From JBKBKN01 sp046294625 (lineage in GTDB: Bacteria > Bacteroidota > Bacteroidia > M30B66): 64,000 bases of DNA. A program made the translations under genes and the position numbers. The stretch lies in assembly GCA_046294625.1 (NCBI GenBank), contig JBKBKN010000013.1, forward strand, positions 1 to 64,000. Direction: 5' to 3'. Position 1 is the stretch's first letter. Every line of letters begins with the position of its first letter. Below are positions 52,389 to 63,187 of the stretch, in pieces. The notes below the pieces were generated by a model. The model searched no databases, was not told the origin of the DNA, and was given only the letters and a program-made list of their open reading frames with translations.

Positions 52389-55300
52389 TTATCGGTCTGC
52401 TTTAGGAATTTTTACTGCCATGGCCTGATGCGACATCACAATTTGAAGTGTGTAAACTCCTGAAGGCAAGCTGCCATTTAGCGGAAGTTCAATTCTATTG
52501 GTTCCTTTTCGCGCATTGCTTCTACTCTGCCCCATCAATCTACCATTGATGTCGAAGCAAAATAGATCAACTGACGAATTTTCGCCGGCAGTGAAGACTC
52601 CTTCAATTGTGTTAGTTCCGGCTATAAAGGATGCATAAACAATCTGAAAGCTTCCATCGTTGACAAATTTCACAGGCACAATTTCGGAGAGCTCTGAGTC
52701 GCCATTGAAATCGACCTGACGAAGGCGGTAATAAATGATCGGAATATTTAGTCTGGCTGCAAATGCATCAAAAAACTGGTAATTTTTGATGCTGTTGCTA
52801 TTGCCAGCACCCTTTACTGTCCCGATTTCGGCAAAATTGCTTGCATCTGTCGAACGTAGCAGAGAAAAATAATCATTATTGGTTTCTGATGCAGTAGTCC
52901 ATTTAAGCAATACATCATCGCCCATTGGCTCTGCCGTAAAACTTAAGAGCTCAACAGGAAGTGCATCCACATCATACATACCAAAAGTAAATGGGCTGAA
53001 ATCTGCGATCAAATCTGAACAAATCACACCAGCATCATTGGTGCCACTGGCATCCCCTAAGTTAGGACCCGTAGTTACCCACATCATATCATCGCTGCTC
53101 CAACGCATTACTTGCAAACGAGCAAGCCCCATATGTGTAGCATTAATTTGGCTTGCAGTATTCCAAGTCAATTCTACTTGAGCATGAACACTACCTTCGC
53201 GGTTAATCATCCAGTATTCTTTGTCGCTGATATACTCAAACTCTGGACTCTTACTGGTAAGATCATAAGGATTATGCGCACTTTGATTGAAATAACTGGC
53301 AATGAAAGAAACCTCAGAAGAAGATGCCGGAATCACAGATGCCGGCCGATAAGCTCCAGCTCTGCCGATGGGGAAAGTGTATTTATTGGTGCTTGCCATT
53401 ACTTTCTTCACCGGTCCATACACACAATTATGGTCGTTCACTGCCCCTACCATCTTATTACTCAACGGCAGGATTAACAAGTTTTGTTCGGTCGTTTCCA
53501 AATTCCCTGTTATCAAACGAAGCGTGTCATTCACTGTAAGGTCCGTGCCTAAAACTACATGCCCTCCGTTGCGATTCATTTCGAGCATTTTCAACTGCCT
53601 TGCACCTTCGGCAAAACGCAACTGAGCACCCCAAGCTCCATTTCCGGCAACAATCATGCGTGCTTGTGCATCGCCTGCAAAGAAACCGGTACCTTCGCGC
53701 ATTTCACCGCTTAGGTTAAAGGTTTTGCCATTCATGTAAATCACCGATTGGTGATCGATCAGATTTGAACCGGTGTTTTTTGAGGTAAACAATCGAGTGG
53801 ATGGTCCTTGAAAGTAAACATGCGCTCCATTGATAATTTCGAATGAATGTGTGTGCATATGCGCTGTTCCATTGATTTTAATTTCGGTGTGAGGAAAATT
53901 GAACATTTTAATAAAATCATTGAGTCCCGGATTGCTCGCAAACTGGTCTACCTCATCTATATTGAATGTGATGGAGCCTGATTGGTTGTTCATGCTGCCA
54001 TTTAACCAAAGGCTTCCGGCCATTTCAAAACGGGAGCCATTGTTAACCATTGTACCCTGAATATTTACCACTCCATCGTACCAGCATCCCTGCACCAACG
54101 ATTGATGGGCTAAAGTAAGCGTCGCATTATTGCGAATATGAATAGAACGGAAATATGCTTTTTGCGATGTTGCCAGACTTGGTTGACGTTGCACCGTCAC
54201 ATTGCCTGCCGGAGTTGCAACAATTGCCCCATTATTGGTCACAATCACACTATCGGCGCATGAAGGCACAAATTTTAAATCCCAATTATTAGCAGTATGC
54301 CAATCGGTGCTCACCGTACCCACGAAAGTGAAAATGTTCTCCACTTCATCGGCGCCTATATCCGTACCACGACGAAAATCGCCATCAATATCATACAATA
54401 AGCTCACCGGCGCTTGTGGAACCATACCCCTAGAGCTGATCCGTACTTCGCATGGAGGCAATCTTAAATCTGCAGTAGCAAGGTTAGCAAACGAAACTGA
54501 GCCACATGAAGTCAAAGCCGAAGGTTGTGCCATGTTTTCGTAGGTTGAAAACATATCGACTCCCGTTGCCTGCCATCCATTCAAATTCAGATAGCTGTTC
54601 ATCCCATTCATCACCGTGCGATCTGCCACTGTAGAGAATAAAATGTTATTGTTAATCAGATTCTTATTGGAAGAAGCGTTAGGATAGCCGATGGCGCCAT
54701 TGCAGGCATTACCCACACGGCGGTTGACCAAAATATTGTTAGCAGCTTGTAACAAACCGGGAGAGACTGTTTCGTCATACTTTCCCTTTAACAACGCAAA
54801 ACCATGCATTCCGCTGCCCCACGTGCTACCACTGATTACGATTGAATTGTAATAAATCCGAGTGCTCGATGTGGCTTGATCGGAATAATCCCAAATGCCA
54901 ACAAAAGGAACCGGCTTTTCATTATTGTTCCCATTCAGCAAATTGCCAAGTGAAATCATATTGTTGTAAACGGTTACTCCAGTTGATGAAGTATTTCCAA
55001 TTCTAATACCGGCATTCACCGCAGGTACTGAAGTGCTTGTAGAAACAGAATTATTATTCAATCCGTAAATGCGGTTATTAAAAATCAAAATGGTATCAGA
55101 GCCCCCTGCATAAATAGCCTCGGTGATAGAAGAAAGATTGCCCCAATTGATATTCTCTAGCCGATTTATAAAATTATTACTCACTTCGGCGCGTTTTGCG
55201 CTGGATTGCAGCACTATGCCCGACACTGCAGCTGCATTACCCGAAGTATATTGCGCAGTGCTGTTGGCTGTAAGTTGACTCACCTGATTTTGATGAATTT

Positions 55301-57518
55301 TAATATTTGAAGGTACGACAGCTACAATGCCCGAACAAGATGCGTGATTGCCACTTGAGTAATTTGCTAAACCAGATATGGTGTTGTTTTGAACTTCTAA
55401 ATATCTATTTGATCCACTGTTAATTAACCAAACCGCTCTAAGCTGAGAATTGGTCGTGGAATGATTGATTCTAAAGCTTTCGGCTGCATTCATGTCACCC
55501 ACAATATTGTTGTGAATCAACAGGGAGTCGCCGGTGTAATTGCTGTAAATACCAATCATGTTAAAACCATGAGCACCAGTGGTGGCATCTAACCTAAAGC
55601 CTTTTATCGTATTGCCACTTAACAATCTACCGGTTCCATTATTTTCAATACCAATAATAGGAATCAGAGCAGTGGTATTATTAGCCCAACTGTTAAATAT
55701 CATTTTGTCGGTGCTGCCAATAGAGTTGTTAATCACATCCACCCGACCTGAGTTTACGAAAATGCCTCTGAAACTATATTCATTGACATTGGTGGTTCGG
55801 TTAAAGTTCATTTGAAAATTGTCAATCGTATTGCCTTCTACAAGCGCATAAGCATTGGTTGGAATACGTAAATCAATGGCTCTGATTCTGATAGGCATAT
55901 TACTGTTCACATCAAGCAACCATGGTTGACCACCACAGGCAGGAGCCATTCCCCCAATAAAGTTATCGGTGATGTAAAGACTATCTACATTCGTAGAAGA
56001 TCCGCCAACTCGCCCTGCCCCAATAATACTAATGTAGGTCGCAGAATTACCATATACCAGATTGGCCGACTGATAAAAATGATTGGCATCTGCTGTAAAA
56101 TTTCTGATATGGTCTTGTATTACCAATGCCTGACTGCTGCTGGATGCAATAAATGCATTATAGATGTGATTTTTCTCTAATCGATTGTTTCGATGAATTG
56201 CATTGACTGTGCCATTGATAAAAAACAAATGACGAGGTGTTGCATTTGAATTTCGAATGTGGTTATATGCAAACAAATTGCCATTGCAAGCCTGTTGATT
56301 TGCTGCTGATGGCCCAACAAAAACCACCCCGTGGTTGGTTGCATTGGTGCGACCTTCTATATTGCAAAAACGAATAATATTGTTTGATGCTCCATTTTGA
56401 AGTGTCAATGATGGCCCATTGGTATTTTGATTTCGAATGGTTAAATATCGTGGTGTATTATCATTTTCAGACAAATCATTCGGTGCCCGGCCATCAATGA
56501 TCACATTACGAGCTCCGTTAAGAAACACCATACCACCGGTATTTGTATTGCTCGCAGAACTAATCGTGTATTGATTGGCATCTTTCGGCGAGATAACAAT
56601 ATTAAATTGATCCATTCCGGCTAGGTTGCCCAAGCGGTGTGTCCCGGTCTCATTGGTAAGGTTCGATTCCACTCTGAAAAAATAGTTTCCGTCTATTCTA
56701 CCGGCATTATTCAATGCCTGAAACAAACCACCATTATTTGTCAAAGAAGGAAAATCGCTGCCAACGCCAATAGTGTAAGAGCCTTCGGGTAAGGTATTGT
56801 TGGCAGTAAGTGTACCAAAATTATCAAATTCCACATGGCAACTTTGATTGGGATTGAATACAATCTTGAAATTCAGCATTTTTGCAGAAGAGGTTTGCAC
56901 ACTGATGTTGTTGTAAACCCTTGTTGTTCCCACCCAAATATCTGCCCTATTAGACCCTAGCGTTACTGTATTGTTATTGGGCGCCTGATAGTTAATGCTG
57001 CTATTTTTTCGATTGAGAACCCAGGTAATTCGCTGTGTAGAATTGAAGCTAGTTGTGTGGTGGTGATTACCTGTGATATTAGAAATTCGGAATTGATTGG
57101 TATTTCCGGGAAATGAAATACCAAATTGTGCATAAACATTCGAATTAGACTCCGCATTGACATTGTTGCTAAACCCTTCTCCCAATTGAATAATCACCGC
57201 ATTCTGATTGCTTTGGGGATTACCAATCGCTTCGAAATCAAAAGCAAAAGTCATGGTTTCCGGATTGCCTTGAAAATTAAAGTTTCGACAGGCCGAAGCA
57301 AAACCATCCTGACCGGTGCGCTGCAATCTTAATCTTCCTGAACTAATGCTTGTGGAGCCGTGTCCTGTAGAACCGATAAAAGTAAATTGACCTGAATTTG
57401 GCGTTGCACTAACGTAGTGTAAAACGTTATTGCTAGCTGAAAAGGTCTGATTGAAAAACTGAGCATTCGACCATTTGCAGATGACTGTCGCCACCGCAAC
57501 CAATAAAAATCTATTCAT
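52389..57518 (-). CDS. Giant T9SS surface protein with parallel beta-helix
   Basis: 1709 residues with a signal peptide (1-19, KWSNAQFF). Residues about 20-230 look like a concanavalin-like sandwich (MTFAFDFEAIGNPQ). From about 310 to 1020 there are many right-handed beta-helix turns with Asn-rich ...NNxIxGL/NxIxN... units, the form of polysaccharide lyases or adhesins. After about 1040 come beta-strand modules and, near the end, VELLSFTAEPMGDDVLLKWTTA with YRLRQVDFNGDSELSEIV, a known module that precedes type A sorting domains. The C-terminus VDLFCFDINGRLM... LPSGVYTLQIV is the type A sorting domain with a worn YPNP motif. No lyase catalytic signature can be named. Confidence 0.84.
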   Translation of the reverse strand: MNRFLLVAVATVICKWSNAQFFNQTFSASNNVLHYVSATPNSGQFTFIGSTGHGSTSISSGRLRLQRTGQDGFASACRNFNFQGNPETMTFAFDFEAIGNPQSNQNAVIIQLGEGFSNNVNAESNSNVYAQFGISFPGNTNQFRISNITGNHHHTTSFNSTQRITWVLNRKNSSINYQAPNNNTVTLGSNRADIWVGTTRVYNNISVQTSSAKMLNFKIVFNPNQSCHVEFDNFGTLTANNTLPEGSYTIGVGSDFPSLTNNGGLFQALNNAGRIDGNYFFRVESNLTNETGTHRLGNLAGMDQFNIVISPKDANQYTISSASNTNTGGMVFLNGARNVIIDGRAPNDLSENDNTPRYLTIRNQNTNGPSLTLQNGASNNIIRFCNIEGRTNATNHGVVFVGPSAANQQACNGNLFAYNHIRNSNATPRHLFFINGTVNAIHRNNRLEKNHIYNAFIASSSSQALVIQDHIRNFTADANHFYQSANLVYGNSATYISIIGAGRVGGSSTNVDSLYITDNFIGGMAPACGGQPWLLDVNSNMPIRIRAIDLRIPTNAYALVEGNTIDNFQMNFNRTTNVNEYSFRGIFVNSGRVDVINNSIGSTDKMIFNSWANNTTALIPIIGIENNGTGRLLSGNTIKGFRLDATTGAHGFNMIGIYSNYTGDSLLIHNNIVGDMNAAESFRINHSTTNSQLRAVWLINSGSNRYLEVQNNTISGLANYSSGNHASCSGIVAVVPSNIKIHQNQVSQLTANSTAQYTSGNAAAVSGIVLQSSAKRAEVSNNFINRLENINWGNLSSITEAIYAGGSDTILIFNNRIYGLNNNSVSTSTSVPAVNAGIRIGNTSSTGVTVYNNMISLGNLLNGNNNEKPVPFVGIWDYSDQATSSTRIYYNSIVISGSTWGSGMHGFALLKGKYDETVSPGLLQAANNILVNRRVGNACNGAIGYPNASSNKNLINNNILFSTVADRTVMNGMNSYLNLNGWQATGVDMFSTYENMAQPSALTSCGSVSFANLATADLRLPPCEVRISSRGMVPQAPVSLLYDIDGDFRRGTDIGADEVENIFTFVGTVSTDWHTANNWDLKFVPSCADSVIVTNNGAIVATPAGNVTVQRQPSLATSQKAYFRSIHIRNNATLTLAHQSLVQGCWYDGVVNIQGTMVNNGSRFEMAGSLWLNGSMNNQSGSITFNIDEVDQFASNPGLNDFIKMFNFPHTEIKINGTAHMHTHSFEIINGAHVYFQGPSTRLFTSKNTGSNLIDHQSVIYMNGKTFNLSGEMREGTGFFAGDAQARMIVAGNGAWGAQLRFAEGARQLKMLEMNRNGGHVVLGTDLTVNDTLRLITGNLETTEQNLLILPLSNKMVGAVNDHNCVYGPVKKVMASTNKYTFPIGRAGAYRPASVIPASSSEVSFIASYFNQSAHNPYDLTSKSPEFEYISDKEYWMINREGSVHAQVELTWNTASQINATHMGLARLQVMRWSSDDMMWVTTGPNLGDASGTNDAGVICSDLIADFSPFTFGMYDVDALPVELLSFTAEPMGDDVLLKWTTASETNNDYFSLLRSTDASNFAEIGTVKGAGNSNSIKNYQFFDAFAARLNIPIIYYRLRQVDFNGDSELSEIVPVKFVNDGSFQIVYASFIAGTNTIEGVFTAGENSSVDLFCFDINGRLMGQSRSNARKGTNRIELPLNGSLPSGVYTLQIVMSHQAMAVKIPKADR

Positions 57519-57835
57519 ATTATTGGAGTAAAATTTTGAATAAGCAAATTATTTGACTCCTTTAACTTAAACCTGAATCAAGGGTTACAGCGTTTGCGTC
57601 GGCTCTTTGTATTTCAACAAAAAACCAAACACTATCAATTGAAAATCAAAAGATTACATCATAAACCTTTCTTCACATTAATCTTACATAGCTTTTACAA
57701 GCCCACAATCTGCTAAACAAATGGCTCAACAACGCCAGTGAATAAAACAAATACATGGAATGCAGGGCATCTTTAAAATCGATTCCGGTGAAAAGTGCAA
57801 ACAAAGACGTTAAAAAACTTACAAATTCATGTCAT
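57519..57835. other. Intergenic region without a gene
   Basis: This 317-base stretch separates two minus-strand T9SS protein genes. It is AT-rich. I see no ORF of coding character, RNA gene or strong hairpin. Confidence 0.7.
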
Positions 57836-59665
57836 TTATTGCTTCAATATCATCCTAGCCAATCGATGTTTTGGCGTAATCATAGATAGATAATACACCC
57901 CTGGATTAATATTGCCCGGAAACACTTCCAGATAATGCAATCCAGCATCTACTTTATTGAAGGATTGGTCAATGATCAGATTACCTTTTATATCAGAAAT
58001 CACAATACGAATATCTAGCAGAGAGAACGCGTTGAACTGAATCAAAATTTTATCTGTAAACGGATTGGGATAAACCCCCACTAGCACGGCTTCGCTTTCA
58101 TTTCGAACGGAAGAGAGCGCATTGGGTAAAGCAGGTGCCAATGCTTGTAATGGTGAGAGTAAATTGCTGGCTGCATTACCTGATCTTAAAAAACGTTCGC
58201 CGGAGTTCACGAAATAGTGAGCTCCAAACGAAGAAGTAAAATTGCTGTTAGTAATGCTACTTACAAAGATAAAATCTGATTGTACGCGACCGGCAGTAAT
58301 GTCAAGAATGAGAAATCCCTTACGGGTTAAATCTGCCCAACGCACATGTCTGTTTTGGCTCTGAATCAAAGTGAGCGGTATAGGCAAAGGCAAACTTTGC
58401 GAAGTGATGGAAGTGGTAACAAATTCAACGGCAGCTGAACCGGTCACTGCATTGGGATTGCTATTATTGTATGCTCCAAAGGGAATATCATTGGCCCAGG
58501 CGGTATGAATATCGCCGGTGAGCACTACCACATTTTGAATATTATGATCAAGAATGGCCTGCAGTAAAGCTTGCCGCTCGCCCGGATAGCCATCCCATTG
58601 ATCGTTATTCACCGTGACACCAAAAGCAAGCAAAGGGGCCATCATCACCTGTTGACCGATGATTTTCCATGTGGCTGAAGAATTGCGCATTTCTTGAACA
58701 AGCCAGTTAAATTGCTCTTCGCCAATCAGCTTTCTGGTATTGGCATTTCCTGCTCCCTGTTCATCTCTTCCAATAAGGCGCGTGTCGAGCATGAAAAGGT
58801 CAAGCAAAGAGCCGTAACTTATTTTTCGATAAATCCTTAAAGGATCATTGATGTCGGGTTTTCTAATGGGAAGCCACTCTTCATGTGCCCTGATGGCATT
58901 GGCTTTTCGCTCAAACCAATCGCCTTCTGTGCCGGGTGTATGATTCTGAGCACCGCCAAACCAAGAATTGTTGGCCGTTTCATGATCGTCCCACACGGTA
59001 ATAAACGGAAACTGTTGATGCAAGTAGCGCAAGTCAGGGTCGAGACGATAATGCGAGTAGCGTGTGCGGTAATCGTCTAAACTAATGATCTCATTCGGTG
59101 GCACATGATCGCGTCCTAAACTACTTGAAGCTCCATATTCATAAATGTAATCGCCCAAATGAATGACCACGTCCACATCATTTCTATTCACTATTTCGCG
59201 ATAGGCATTATATAAGCCATTCTGATAATCGGCGCAGGAAACCACTGCCATGCGCACCTGATTGACCGGACCGGCCGGAGCTGTTTTGGTGCGCCCAATT
59301 AGTGACCTTTGCCCCTCATACTGAAATTCATAATAATACCAAGTATTCGGCTGCAAGCCGGTGACATCCACTTGCACGGTGTAATCCTTTAATTCGTCTG
59401 TAACTATTATCCCGGACGCTACAATATTTAACAAATTAGTATCCAAGGCCATCCGCCAACTGATTTGTTTCTCACCTGAATCATCTGGAGTTAGCCTGGT
59501 CCAAATAATTACTCGGTCGATTGCCGGATCGCCTGATGCTACGCCGTGATAAAAAGGGGCAAGGAGCGGATCCAAATCACTGCGCGATGAATTGCTATAA
59601 TCCGACTGTGAAAATAAACATTGAAAGGAGAGACTGAGAAAGATGATGAGTAAGCGTTTCGTCAT
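57836..59665 (-). CDS. PhoD-family alkaline phosphatase with T9SS sorting domain
   Basis: 609 residues. The signal peptide is 1-19 (QCLFSQSD). The N-terminal fibronectin-like part has HGVASGDPAIDRVIIWTRL, typical of PhoD. The metallophosphoesterase domain shows VVSCADYQNG, DVVIHLGDYIYEYG, FITVWDDHETANN and VVLTGDIHTAW, with the metal-binding Asp, His and Cys/Asn residues of PhoD in place. The C-terminal 75 residues are a type A T9SS sorting domain: VGVYPNPFTDKILIQ, DIKGNLI, NPGVYYLSMI. It should hydrolyse phosphodiesters or monoesters at the cell surface to gain phosphate. It stands alone. Confidence 0.93.
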   Translation of the reverse strand: MTKRLLIIFLSLSFQCLFSQSDYSNSSRSDLDPLLAPFYHGVASGDPAIDRVIIWTRLTPDDSGEKQISWRMALDTNLLNIVASGIIVTDELKDYTVQVDVTGLQPNTWYYYEFQYEGQRSLIGRTKTAPAGPVNQVRMAVVSCADYQNGLYNAYREIVNRNDVDVVIHLGDYIYEYGASSSLGRDHVPPNEIISLDDYRTRYSHYRLDPDLRYLHQQFPFITVWDDHETANNSWFGGAQNHTPGTEGDWFERKANAIRAHEEWLPIRKPDINDPLRIYRKISYGSLLDLFMLDTRLIGRDEQGAGNANTRKLIGEEQFNWLVQEMRNSSATWKIIGQQVMMAPLLAFGVTVNNDQWDGYPGERQALLQAILDHNIQNVVVLTGDIHTAWANDIPFGAYNNSNPNAVTGSAAVEFVTTSITSQSLPLPIPLTLIQSQNRHVRWADLTRKGFLILDITAGRVQSDFIFVSSITNSNFTSSFGAHYFVNSGERFLRSGNAASNLLSPLQALAPALPNALSSVRNESEAVLVGVYPNPFTDKILIQFNAFSLLDIRIVISDIKGNLIIDQSFNKVDAGLHYLEVFPGNINPGVYYLSMITPKHRLARMILKQ

Positions 59666-59895
59666 GCAGCTTGGGTTTGTGCATCACAAATAAACAAATT
59701 ATGACGAGAAATCATTCTGTGCTAAGTTAAGCTATCGTTAAATGTGTAATTTAAACCCTGGCAAACTCTTTACTAATCGGTTATTTTGTGATAAATACAA
59801 AAAAATTATTTCATTTAACCGTGTAAGAATGAAAAACTATTTGCCTTTACAGTTAAACCTAATGTTGCATATTTACCCTGCTAAAAACCAATAAC

Positions 59896-62553
59896 ATGAC
59901 AAACAGCTACTTCATTAAATTTTTTCTATTTTGTGTAAGTCTACTTCTCAGCAGTAGAATGATGGCACAAAATCCAATCACAGTTACGGTGCTCAACCAA
60001 ACAGTGATGTGCAACAACGATGCTTCAGTTACTTTAGGCATCAATGGCGGTGCAGCACCTTATACAATTCACTTCCTGCGTTTTGGACTTAATCAGCAGT
60101 TAGACACCGTGCTAACAACTACGGAGAATCCGATTAACAACCTGCCTGCAGGTTATTTCCAGATTCATGTATATGACGCGAATGGGCTTTTCGGTCAAAC
60201 AGACGTTTTTATTCAGGCCTCTTTTTCCCTTTCTCCTTCAACCACTCCTGCAAGCTGTAGCAATAGCGATGGAAGAATTCGGGTTACGGTAAACGACAAT
60301 AATGCACCATTTATCTATGAATGGAGCACCGGGCAAATAAATGTTAGTGAAAACAATCAGGATTCACTCATCAATATTCCGGCAGGAAATTATCAGGTGG
60401 TGGTTACCAATTCATTGGGATGCAGAGCAAGTCTAGGAGAAGCCGGCACTTCCAACCCTTCTGGCGGTGGGCTTAACCTTTGGGCGACTTCACCTATCAC
60501 AGTAACGACCGCATCTACACCTTCCAACTGCTTTGACGGAACTGCTACCGTAACTCCGGCGGGGGGCGCAGAACCTTACACTTTTTATTGGAATACCAAT
60601 CCGGTGCAATCCAGCCAAACCGCAACAGGCTTGGCTCCAGGGTTTTATCAGTGTACCATAACGGATGCCAACGGTTGTGTAACCCAAGCTTTCAGAAACG
60701 TGGCTGCTGGACCTAATTTTCTTCAAGTCAATACCACACAAAGTAATACCGTATGCAATCAAAACACCGGGTTTATCAACGCTTCGGTAAGTGGTGGCAC
60801 ACCTCCCTATACCTATATATGGTCTAATGGCGCTACCTCAGCGGGAATTTCCAACTTGGCGTTTGGTTCTTATCAACTCACCGTTAGCGATGCTGCGGGC
60901 TGTAGTGTTACTGTAAACAAATTTATCGGAAATGCCAACCCAATGCACTTTGATTTTACAGGTATTTCACCCGACTGCAATGCATCAAATGGCAGCGTAA
61001 TGCTCAATATCAGCGGAGGAACAGCTCCTTTCGATATCACTTGGTCAACGGGAGCAACCAATGTGAATACCATTAGCGGTTTGCCCGTAGGCAATGTTAA
61101 CGTGAGCGTAACGGATGCCAATGGTTGTGTGAGACAAGGATTTTACCACTTACCTATTTCCAATGCATGCTTAGCGACTATTAGCGGACGTGTGGTTGCC
61201 GACCACAATCAGGATTGCGTGCAACAGGTAGCCGAACCTGGTATTGCGGGTGTGATTGTAAGAGCAGGAACCAGTCATGGTGTTACACAAGCAAACGGAA
61301 ACTATAGTATCTTGGTGAATCCCGGACCTTATCAAGTGCAGCAATTTCCTCCTTCTGTGTTTTCTCAGGTTTGCCCCGCCGACAATGAGCCTATCAGTAT
61401 AAATGCCGCAGCTCAGGCAACCAACTATGGCGGAAATAATTTTTTCAATAGCAGCGATGAGATTTTCAGCGATATTGCTGTTTATCTCTATAGCGGGCCA
61501 ATTCGTCCCGGCTTTCAGGCTATGTACTACATCACGGTGAGAAATCTGGGTGTAACAGCTGTATCGCCTGTATTGAATTTCTCTCACGATGCATTGGTAA
61601 GCTACCTTTCGGCCACACCTTCAGCAAACAACTATAACCTTGCCACGCGAACAGCTACTTGGAATGTAGGCGCGTTAGCTCCTAATCAAACCAGACACTA
61701 TCAGGTGAGAATGCAGGTTTCGCTCGATGCACTTGATTTTCTTGGAACTGATATTCCTGCTTCAGCTGAAGTGAGTTTGGTGGCCAATACCGACGCCTTC
61801 CCCGACAACAATTCAGTTACCTATTTAAGGACCATTACCGGTTCTTATGACCCTAACGACAAACAGGTATTTCCTGAAGGAATTACCGAACAAGGATTTA
61901 TTCTGGAAACCGACACGGTGCTTAATTACCTGATTCGTTTCCAAAATACAGGCAATGATACTGCCTTCACAGTAGTAGTGCGCGACACACTAGACCCATC
62001 GCTCGATGTGAGCACACTAAGAATTTTGGGATACAGTCATCCGATGGATTTCGATCTGAGTGGCGAAGGAATTATGACTTTCACCTTTAACAATATTTTA
62101 CTTCCCGATAGCAATATCAATGAACCTGCAAGTCATGGTTACATTGCTTATGTGATTGAATTGAAAAAGAATTTACCCTTATTTACCCAAATTAGTAATA
62201 CCGCCTACATTTATTTCGATTTCAATCCACCAATCATAACCAACACCACTTTCAATACAATTTACGATCCGTTTGTTGGCATGACAAAACTTGATCGGTT
62301 TGATTTTAGGGTTTTCCCTAACCCCAATGAAGGTCTTTTCATGTTGAACATCCATCTACAGGAATCAGCCATGGTTAATATGGAGATAATCGACATTGGC
62401 GGTAAGAGAATATTGAATCAACAATTAGGTCGTTTGCACCCAGGTGAACAGCAAGTGAGCGTAAGCATGTTTGATCAGTTAAAATCGGGCGTTTATTTTG
62501 TGCGTCTGCATAGCGAAAAAGACACCATAGTGAGAAAGATGATTGTGAGATAG
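59896..62553 (+). CDS. SprB-repeat T9SS surface protein
   Basis: 885 residues with a signal peptide (1-24, SSRMMAQNP). Residues 25-420 carry about five SprB-type repeats of roughly 70-80 residues (GGTPPYTYIWSNGATS, ...GLAPGFYQCTITDANGC). SprB is the mobile gliding adhesin of F. johnsoniae. About 430-510 is an SdrD-like B domain (VVADHNQDCVQQVAEPGIAG). A conserved repeat domain with GSYDPNDKQVFPEG and YIYFDFNPPIITNT (about 560-800) precedes a type A T9SS sorting domain (FRVFPNPNEGLFMLN, LKSGVYFVRLHS). It is probably an exposed adhesin. A strong terminator follows its stop. Confidence 0.88.
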   Translation: MTNSYFIKFFLFCVSLLLSSRMMAQNPITVTVLNQTVMCNNDASVTLGINGGAAPYTIHFLRFGLNQQLDTVLTTTENPINNLPAGYFQIHVYDANGLFGQTDVFIQASFSLSPSTTPASCSNSDGRIRVTVNDNNAPFIYEWSTGQINVSENNQDSLINIPAGNYQVVVTNSLGCRASLGEAGTSNPSGGGLNLWATSPITVTTASTPSNCFDGTATVTPAGGAEPYTFYWNTNPVQSSQTATGLAPGFYQCTITDANGCVTQAFRNVAAGPNFLQVNTTQSNTVCNQNTGFINASVSGGTPPYTYIWSNGATSAGISNLAFGSYQLTVSDAAGCSVTVNKFIGNANPMHFDFTGISPDCNASNGSVMLNISGGTAPFDITWSTGATNVNTISGLPVGNVNVSVTDANGCVRQGFYHLPISNACLATISGRVVADHNQDCVQQVAEPGIAGVIVRAGTSHGVTQANGNYSILVNPGPYQVQQFPPSVFSQVCPADNEPISINAAAQATNYGGNNFFNSSDEIFSDIAVYLYSGPIRPGFQAMYYITVRNLGVTAVSPVLNFSHDALVSYLSATPSANNYNLATRTATWNVGALAPNQTRHYQVRMQVSLDALDFLGTDIPASAEVSLVANTDAFPDNNSVTYLRTITGSYDPNDKQVFPEGITEQGFILETDTVLNYLIRFQNTGNDTAFTVVVRDTLDPSLDVSTLRILGYSHPMDFDLSGEGIMTFTFNNILLPDSNINEPASHGYIAYVIELKKNLPLFTQISNTAYIYFDFNPPIITNTTFNTIYDPFVGMTKLDRFDFRVFPNPNEGLFMLNIHLQESAMVNMEIIDIGGKRILNQQLGRLHPGEQQVSVSMFDQLKSGVYFVRLHSEKDTIVRKMIVR

Positions 62554-62573
62554 GTTTATGAGATAACCTGAGA

Positions 62574-62608
62574 AAAAGCCGTCCGTTTTTTTTTCGGACG
62601 GCTTTTCT
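62574..62608. terminator. Strong Rho-independent terminator
   Basis: AAAAAGCCGTCCG, an 8-base T loop, and CGGACGGCTTTT form a perfect stem, followed by T-rich sequence. It begins 21 bases after the stop of the SprB-repeat gene and could work in both directions. Confidence 0.9.
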
Positions 62609-62692
62609 TTTTATAAAATTCTCCGTGATAAAATCCGGCACAATAAACTTCATGTATCTTGCGCTGTTATTAATATCATATATTTCAAAGGC

Positions 62693-63187
62693 ATGCAATT
62701 ACCACAACATATCATCTCCAACATTTCAGAACAGGATAGAATCTGGGTTTATCAGGCTGACCGTTTTTTGACTGAGACAGAAGTTGAATATGCCCAAAAA
62801 ATGCTTTCGGCTTTCACGGAAACATGGACCGCTCACAATCAGCAATTGAAAGCCAAGAGTTTTGTTGTTTTCAATCTATTCATCATTTTGGCTGTAAATG
62901 AAAATGTTCATCAGGCAAGTGGCTGCTCCATCGATAAATCCGTTGCTATCATCAAAAAGCTAAGCGAAGAATTAAACACCGACTTTCTCCAACGTACCAC
63001 CATTGCACTTATTGAAGGTGAACAAATTAAATTGGTTGCACTCCACAACATTTCATCTAAGCCAGTGTCAGAAAACAGTTTGTTTTTCAACAATCTTGTG
63101 ACCGATGGCCATAGCCTGAAAACCCAATGGATCAGGCAGGTGGGAGATTCCTGGCTGAAGCGATATCTGCCCGTAGCAACAACTTAG
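62693..63187 (+). CDS. Conserved Bacteroidota small protein (ASGCSID family)
   Basis: 164 residues, cytosolic, without signal peptide or membrane helix. The segments RIWVYQADRFLTETEV (about 16-31), FNLFIILAVNE, ASGCSIDKSVA (76-86) and FFNNLV are those of a small conserved protein found across Bacteroidota. Databases often label it as an ABC transporter ATPase, but no Walker A, Walker B or signature motif is present, so that name is not supported. The ASGCSID Cys suggests a possible redox or metal site, which is inference. Its last four bases overlap the stop region of pdeM on the other strand. Confidence 0.82.
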   Translation: MQLPQHIISNISEQDRIWVYQADRFLTETEVEYAQKMLSAFTETWTAHNQQLKAKSFVVFNLFIILAVNENVHQASGCSIDKSVAIIKKLSEELNTDFLQRTTIALIEGEQIKLVALHNISSKPVSENSLFFNNLVTDGHSLKTQWIRQVGDSWLKRYLPVATT

